From: Acholeplasmataceae bacterium UBA6235
Lineage (GTDB): Bacteria; Bacillota_I; Bacilli_A; Acholeplasmatales; UBA5453
Length of the DNA: 17,818 nucleotides
Assembly (NCBI GenBank): GCA_002441525.1
Contig: DJWH01000063.1
Location: 1 to 17,818 of the forward strand
Reading direction: 5' to 3'
The translations under genes were made by a program, and so were the position numbers. Positions 14,667 through 17,818 of the stretch are shown piece after piece. Each line of letters opens with the position of its first letter. Within the stretch, counting starts at the first letter, position 1. The notes below the pieces were generated by a model, which saw nothing but the letters and a program-made list of their open reading frames with translations, searched no databases and had not been told where the DNA came from.

Positions 14667-16076
14667 ATGAAGTTCCTGTATAAATTAGTCCTTAGAATTA
14701 CCATTGTATTACTCGTATTGGCTTTGATTTTCATTGTCTTACCTTTGGCGTTGTTGTATAAAAAGACAACGGCACCAATCGATCAATATGTGGCATCTTC
14801 TGAGACCGCGTTCTATACTGAACTCGATAGCGAACTTTCCACACTGATTACCGATACCAACGCGGATTCAATCACGTTAAGCGTGACGGAAGCTTATTTA
14901 AACCGCGTCATTCAAAAAGCCTTATCGAAAGACAATCCGAAGTATCTAAATCCATCTGATGAAGGTGAAATGGCACACGATTACATGATGGTATTTGGAG
15001 GATCTGTTGGTCTTAAAGGGCTTTGGACGACCATCAGCGATGATCAAATTAAAATCACTGCAGGTGCCGATTTCGTGATGGGTGGTTCTGTATTGTATCA
15101 AACTGGATTTGAAATCATTTTTGACATCGTATTGTCAGAAAACGATGAATACTATTTAAAGGTTGATAAAATCCAAATGGGTAGCATGCGTCTACCACTC
15201 AAGCAATCCTATCAATTGACCAATTTTATCGTCAACCAAGTCACCAGCAAGAGTTTAAATGAACTGGTTGCGGATTACATGAGCTTTGGTGATTTTGATG
15301 CAGAAGCCTTCAGTTTTACTGTAGGTGAAACCGAATTGACCGATTTCTTGTATGACATCGACCCAACGTTCGCAGCGCTATTAAAAATCATCTACAAAGA
15401 ATCCTTATTGGTGATGGATATCTCAGATACTGGGTTTGATATCGCATTAGACTTAGGTGCGTTTAGAAGACTCAACACCGATTTGGATGCGCCAGTATTC
15501 ACCAAATGGGAAAACGATTTGGATAAAGCTGCATTCATGGCTGCGCTTGCGACACAAGCGGCCACCAATGCATTCTTAAACCCAACCGACCCTCGTATGG
15601 ATTTAACCGAAGCCGATGTAAACGCCATCTTAGATTATACTTTAGGGGATAAAGTTCAATTTGACTTCCCAATTAAGTTCAAACTCAATGCTAATGATAT
15701 CGAATACAAGTTCAGTTCGACCAACCTATTCGTTCGCATGCAAGGCGATGTCTTGTCCATCCATTTAAAAATGTCTTTAACCAAAGTGGGTATGCCAGGT
15801 GCATTTGACATGCAGTTCAATTTACGTGGTAACATCAGCATGAATGCGAATGGCGATATGGTTTTAACCATTTTGGATTCAAACATTGGCGAAATCGATT
15901 TAGATCAAGCTACTTTAGCCAGCCTCATCGCGATTTTTGATGAAGACTTGATGGTCGGCAATACGATTGTGATTCCAAAAGAAAAAATCAATGAAATGTT
16001 CCAAGGTTCTGGTATTGTCATTAATAACAGCTACGTCATTAATGGTGAATTAAGACTTCACTTTGGATTAGAATAA
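14667..16076 (+). CDS. Membrane-anchored protein of unknown function with internal duplication
   Basis: 469 residues. A strong N-terminal membrane helix (about 7-31) followed by KKTT suggests an anchored protein with its bulk outside the cytoplasm. No family can be named firmly. Two stretches look alike: about 69-177 (SITLSVTEAYLNRVI ... KVDKIQMGSMRLP) and 311-412 (MDLTEADVNAIL ... TILDSNIGEIDLD). Each has a T-E-A-x-x-N helix, then beta-rich alternation ending in a short G-x-hydrophobic strand. The style recalls YpmS/DUF2140-type proteins, a weak resemblance only. ATG 14667 is chosen because AAGGGG lies 8 nt upstream; a GTG at 14658 overlaps that site. It follows tsaD by 27 nt and ends at a terminator. 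Confidence 0.8.
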   Translation: MKFLYKLVLRITIVLLVLALIFIVLPLALLYKKTTAPIDQYVASSETAFYTELDSELSTLITDTNADSITLSVTEAYLNRVIQKALSKDNPKYLNPSDEGEMAHDYMMVFGGSVGLKGLWTTISDDQIKITAGADFVMGGSVLYQTGFEIIFDIVLSENDEYYLKVDKIQMGSMRLPLKQSYQLTNFIVNQVTSKSLNELVADYMSFGDFDAEAFSFTVGETELTDFLYDIDPTFAALLKIIYKESLLVMDISDTGFDIALDLGAFRRLNTDLDAPVFTKWENDLDKAAFMAALATQAATNAFLNPTDPRMDLTEADVNAILDYTLGDKVQFDFPIKFKLNANDIEYKFSSTNLFVRMQGDVLSIHLKMSLTKVGMPGAFDMQFNLRGNISMNANGDMVLTILDSNIGEIDLDQATLASLIAIFDEDLMVGNTIVIPKEKINEMFQGSGIVINNSYVINGELRLHFGLE

Positions 16077-16078
16077 AC

Positions 16079-16117
16079 AACAAAAAGACTCATTTTGAAT
16101 CAATGGGTCTTTTTGTT
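16079..16117 (+). terminator. Intrinsic terminator of the tsaE operon
   Basis: AACAAAAAGACTCATT (16079-16094) pairs with AATGGGTCTTTTTGTT (16102-16117): 16 bp with one G-T pair and a 7-nt loop. The second arm supplies the T-tract. Confidence 0.88.
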
Positions 16118-16122
16118 ATTAT
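16095..16122 (+). promoter_or_regulatory. Candidate aldo/keto reductase promoter inside the terminator
   Basis: TTGAAT (16095-16100) lies in the terminator loop, then 16 bp, then TGTTATTAT with -10 TATTAT (16117-16122) at the end of the stem. Initiation near 16129 would leave a leader of about 10 nt. No other room for a promoter exists before ATG 16140. Tentative. Confidence 0.4.
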
Positions 16123-16139
16123 TAGGTTAGGTGATCAAT

Positions 16140-17066
16140 ATGAAATCTGTGATTTATGCAAAAACGAATAAAACCATCCACCGTATTGGCTTTGGTGCGT
16201 GGCAACTCAACAACCCCCTTTGGGGATCGATGTCAGAAGATGAAGGGATCCAATTGGTTCAAACAGCCATCGCTTCAGGCATTAACTTTTTTGATACAGC
16301 CCCAGGGTATGGGAACGGTATGAGTGAAACCATTTTAGGTAAAGCCATTCAAGGTCAAAGAGACCAAGTGGTTATCAATACCAAACTGGGTCATTTGGCC
16401 GATGGTACTTCGGATTTTTCAGTAGAATCCTTAGAAAGTCAAATCCTAGCGTCACTCAAACGGATGCAAATCACTTACTTAGATAGTGCGATATTACATA
16501 ACCCAAGTCATGATATATTATCCGGTAAAACGGCTCATTTCCAACAATTAAACCAATTGAAACAAAAAGGTTTGATTCGAGCATATGGGGTATCGATTGA
16601 TACGTACGAAGAATTGATGACGGTCTTGAACCACGTGAAAGTCGATGTCATCGAAATCCTTTTCAATGTCTTTTTTCAAGGTCCAGCTCAAGGCTTTCAA
16701 TTGGCGAAAGAAAAAGGCGTCAGTTTGGTTGCGAAAGTTCCACTCGATTCGGGGTGGTTGACAGGTAAGTATGACCAAGATTCGATTTTTTCAGGCATTC
16801 GCAACCGCTGGTCCAAAGACGTGATCAAACGTCGCGCTGACTTAATTGAAGATGTGAAACAAATCACACAACAAAACAATCTGATTGGTCCCGCCATCGG
16901 ATTCATTTTATCCTTCCCAGAAATCACAGCGGTCATTCCCGGTATCCAATCGCTCGACCAATTGAAGACCTTTGTTGAAGGGGACTTTACGATTTCAGAG
17001 ACTGTTAAACAAAAACTCATCACGTTGTATCAACAAAAGATACAATCAAACTCACTGCCTTGGTAG
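16140..17066 (+). CDS. Aldo/keto reductase
   Basis: 308 residues with the NAD(P)H-dependent (beta/alpha)8 barrel. Catalytic tetrad candidates are Asp and Tyr in FFDTAPGYG, Lys in NTKLG and His in ILHNPS. Cofactor-site features include the late segments VAKVPLDSGWLTGKY and AVIPGIQSLDQL. It resembles the general Firmicutes oxidoreductase branch rather than a sugar-specific one; the substrate is unknown. ATG 16140 is preferred because AGGTGA (16128-16133) lies just upstream and GTG 16131 falls within it. The end overlaps the following terminator. Confidence 0.92.
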   Translation: MKSVIYAKTNKTIHRIGFGAWQLNNPLWGSMSEDEGIQLVQTAIASGINFFDTAPGYGNGMSETILGKAIQGQRDQVVINTKLGHLADGTSDFSVESLESQILASLKRMQITYLDSAILHNPSHDILSGKTAHFQQLNQLKQKGLIRAYGVSIDTYEELMTVLNHVKVDVIEILFNVFFQGPAQGFQLAKEKGVSLVAKVPLDSGWLTGKYDQDSIFSGIRNRWSKDVIKRRADLIEDVKQITQQNNLIGPAIGFILSFPEITAVIPGIQSLDQLKTFVEGDFTISETVKQKLITLYQQKIQSNSLPW

Positions 17067-17076
17067 TGGGTTTTTT
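17049..17076 (+). terminator. Intrinsic terminator after the aldo/keto reductase
   Basis: AACTCACT (17049-17056) pairs with AGTGGGTT (17065-17072), with one G-T pair and an 8-nt loop, followed by TTTT. The 3' arm includes part of the stop codon TAG. Confidence 0.8.
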
Positions 17077-17108
17077 CTGTGTTAAAATTTGTGTAACGGG
17101 TGCCAATC

Positions 17109-17137
17109 TTGTTATGTAAGCGCTAATCATGTATAAT
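17109..17137 (+). promoter_or_regulatory. Promoter of the RDD-amylase operon
   Basis: TTGTTA (17109-17114), exactly 17 bp, TATAAT (17132-17137). Initiation near 17144 rules out the upstream in-frame ATG at 17129 as the start of the RDD gene. Confidence 0.7.
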
Positions 17138-17170
17138 GAATCCGAAATTAGAAAAGAAACGAGGTTTCTT

Positions 17171-17635
17171 ATGATCCCATCCTTTGAAAAACGTGTTCGC
17201 GCATTCGCGATTGATACATCCGCCGTCATGTTAATGTTGATGATTGCTTATCCTATGCCACAAACATTCCCAGGTGCTTTAGGTAATACTTTGGTCTATG
17301 TCATCGGATTAGGTGGTTTTTTAGGTTTTTATCTTTTACCCTATCTATTCTCGAGTGGACAAAGCTTTGGGAAACGCATCCAAAAGATAAAGATTGTCGA
17401 TGTGTCAGGCAAAGATGTGCCCCTATGGCGTATTTTACTCAGAGAAGTCTTTAAGTTAGCGATGTCTATTTTTACATTTGGTATCTATATGGTCATCAGT
17501 TTCTTCATCTTAAGTGACCAATCGAGAACCATCCATGACTATATTTTTAAAACCAAAATGATTGATTTAGAAAAGCGTACCGAACGTGACCACTATTTCG
17601 GCACCACTGAAAGTTTAAAGAAGAAAGGACTCTAA
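17171..17635 (+). CDS. RDD-family membrane protein
   Basis: 154 residues with three hydrophobic segments (about 14-30, 39-60, 100-120). The family marks are present: [25 protein letters not shown] and a terminal [15 protein letters not shown] proteins are small integral membrane proteins of mostly unknown role, some linked to ion transport. ATG 17171 is chosen because GAGG lies 6 nt upstream and the promoter is at 17109-17137. It is 1 nt from the next lipoprotein gene (TAA, C, ATG), so the two are cotranscribed. Confidence 0.87.
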   Translation: MIPSFEKRVRAFAIDTSAVMLMLMIAYPMPQTFPGALGNTLVYVIGLGGFLGFYLLPYLFSSGQSFGKRIQKIKIVDVSGKDVPLWRILLREVFKLAMSIFTFGIYMVISFFILSDQSRTIHDYIFKTKMIDLEKRTERDHYFGTTESLKKKGL

Positions 17636-17636
17636 C

Positions 17637-17818
17637 ATGAAAAAAATCTTGAGTTTATTATTACTGGTTCTCATATTAACCGGTTGTCAACCGAAAAAAG
17701 AAGCGGTTAATTTAGCTGAAATCAACCCTCAAAATGATGTTTATTATCAACTCTTCGTACGTTCATTCGCCGATAGTGATGGCGATGGTATTGGGGATTT
17801 GAATGGGATCACTGAAAA
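17637..17818 (+). CDS. Alpha-amylase-family (GH13) lipoprotein, N-terminal part
   Basis: The first 60 codons, running off the window. A lipoprotein signal peptide ([17 protein letters not shown]) has lipobox LTGC with Cys17, predicting a lipid-anchored surface enzyme. After a short linker comes [26 protein letters not shown], the classic opening of a GH13 catalytic barrel with its Ca-binding-like DSDGDGIGD. It should break down alpha-glucans or oligosaccharides outside the cell. The exact specificity (amylase, cyclomaltodextrinase, neopullulanase) needs the missing part. AAAGGA lies 7 nt upstream. Confidence 0.9.
   Translation, partial: MKKILSLLLLVLILTGCQPKKEAVNLAEINPQNDVYYQLFVRSFADSDGDGIGDLNGITE

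Noticed and set aside
17129..17170. Earlier ATG for the RDD protein
   Set aside because: It would lie at the -10 box of the promoter, has no ribosome site and adds a polar segment not typical of the family. ATG 17171 has GAGG.
1..17818. tRNA or rRNA genes, CRISPR arrays, insertion sequences, attachment sites, origin
   Set aside because: No cloverleaf-like or rRNA-like segment, no regularly spaced repeat, no transposase or integrase, and no DnaA-box cluster was noticed. The gaps between genes are all under 300 nt.

Overview
The window looks like chromosome of a cell-wall-less, low-GC, Firmicutes-derived bacterium, most likely an Acholeplasma-type mollicute or close relative. The evidence is compact AT-rich coding, strong Shine-Dalgarno sites and Firmicutes-style neighbours (cdaA, yutD, yuiD, degV). 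UGA is clearly a stop codon: hflX, tsaE, tsaB and rimI all end in TGA, and Trp is written TGG. That excludes the Mycoplasma/Spiroplasma code and fits Acholeplasmatales. The genus is inference. No tRNA, rRNA, CRISPR array, insertion sequence or phage gene was seen. The region reads as core housekeeping genome with a few unusual arrangements.

Layout. (1) 1-114: tail of an unidentified plus-strand gene, ending in a bidirectional terminator shared with hflX. (2) 132-3956, minus strand: a class II (B12-dependent) ribonucleotide reductase with a clean promoter, its terminator, then the ribosome-associated GTPase HflX. (3) About 4000-4220: divergent intergenic region with several palindromes. (4) 4223-10248, plus strand: a long operon-like run holding the c-di-AMP synthase CdaA, a 57-residue one-helix membrane protein, a membrane PAS/degenerate-GGDEF protein, 5-formyl-THF cyclo-ligase, a fused IspD-IspF enzyme of the MEP isoprenoid pathway, YutD, then (from an internal promoter) an Nfu Fe-S scaffold, a divergent PAP2 membrane protein and DegV. 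It closes with a strong terminator. (5) 10325-10648: single-gene S1-domain RNA-binding protein. (6) 10793-12103: single-gene glucose-6-phosphate isomerase. (7) 12190-16076: the t6A tRNA-modification operon tsaE-tsaB-rimI-tsaD, followed by a large membrane-anchored protein with an apparent internal duplication. (8) 16140-17066: aldo/keto reductase. (9) 17171-end: RDD membrane protein and the start of an alpha-amylase-family lipoprotein.

Most interesting biology. The cdaA locus lacks the usual cdaR-glmM partners. In their place are a tiny protein resembling only the CdaR membrane anchor, and a GdpP-like sensor (membrane + PAS + ruined GGDEF) without the DHH/DHHA1 phosphodiesterase half. This could be a reduced c-di-AMP control module. 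Two genes (hflX and the aldo/keto reductase) start so close behind the previous terminator that their only visible promoters overlap the terminator hairpin. Several promoters share an extended -10 (TGATATAAT) with poor -35 boxes.
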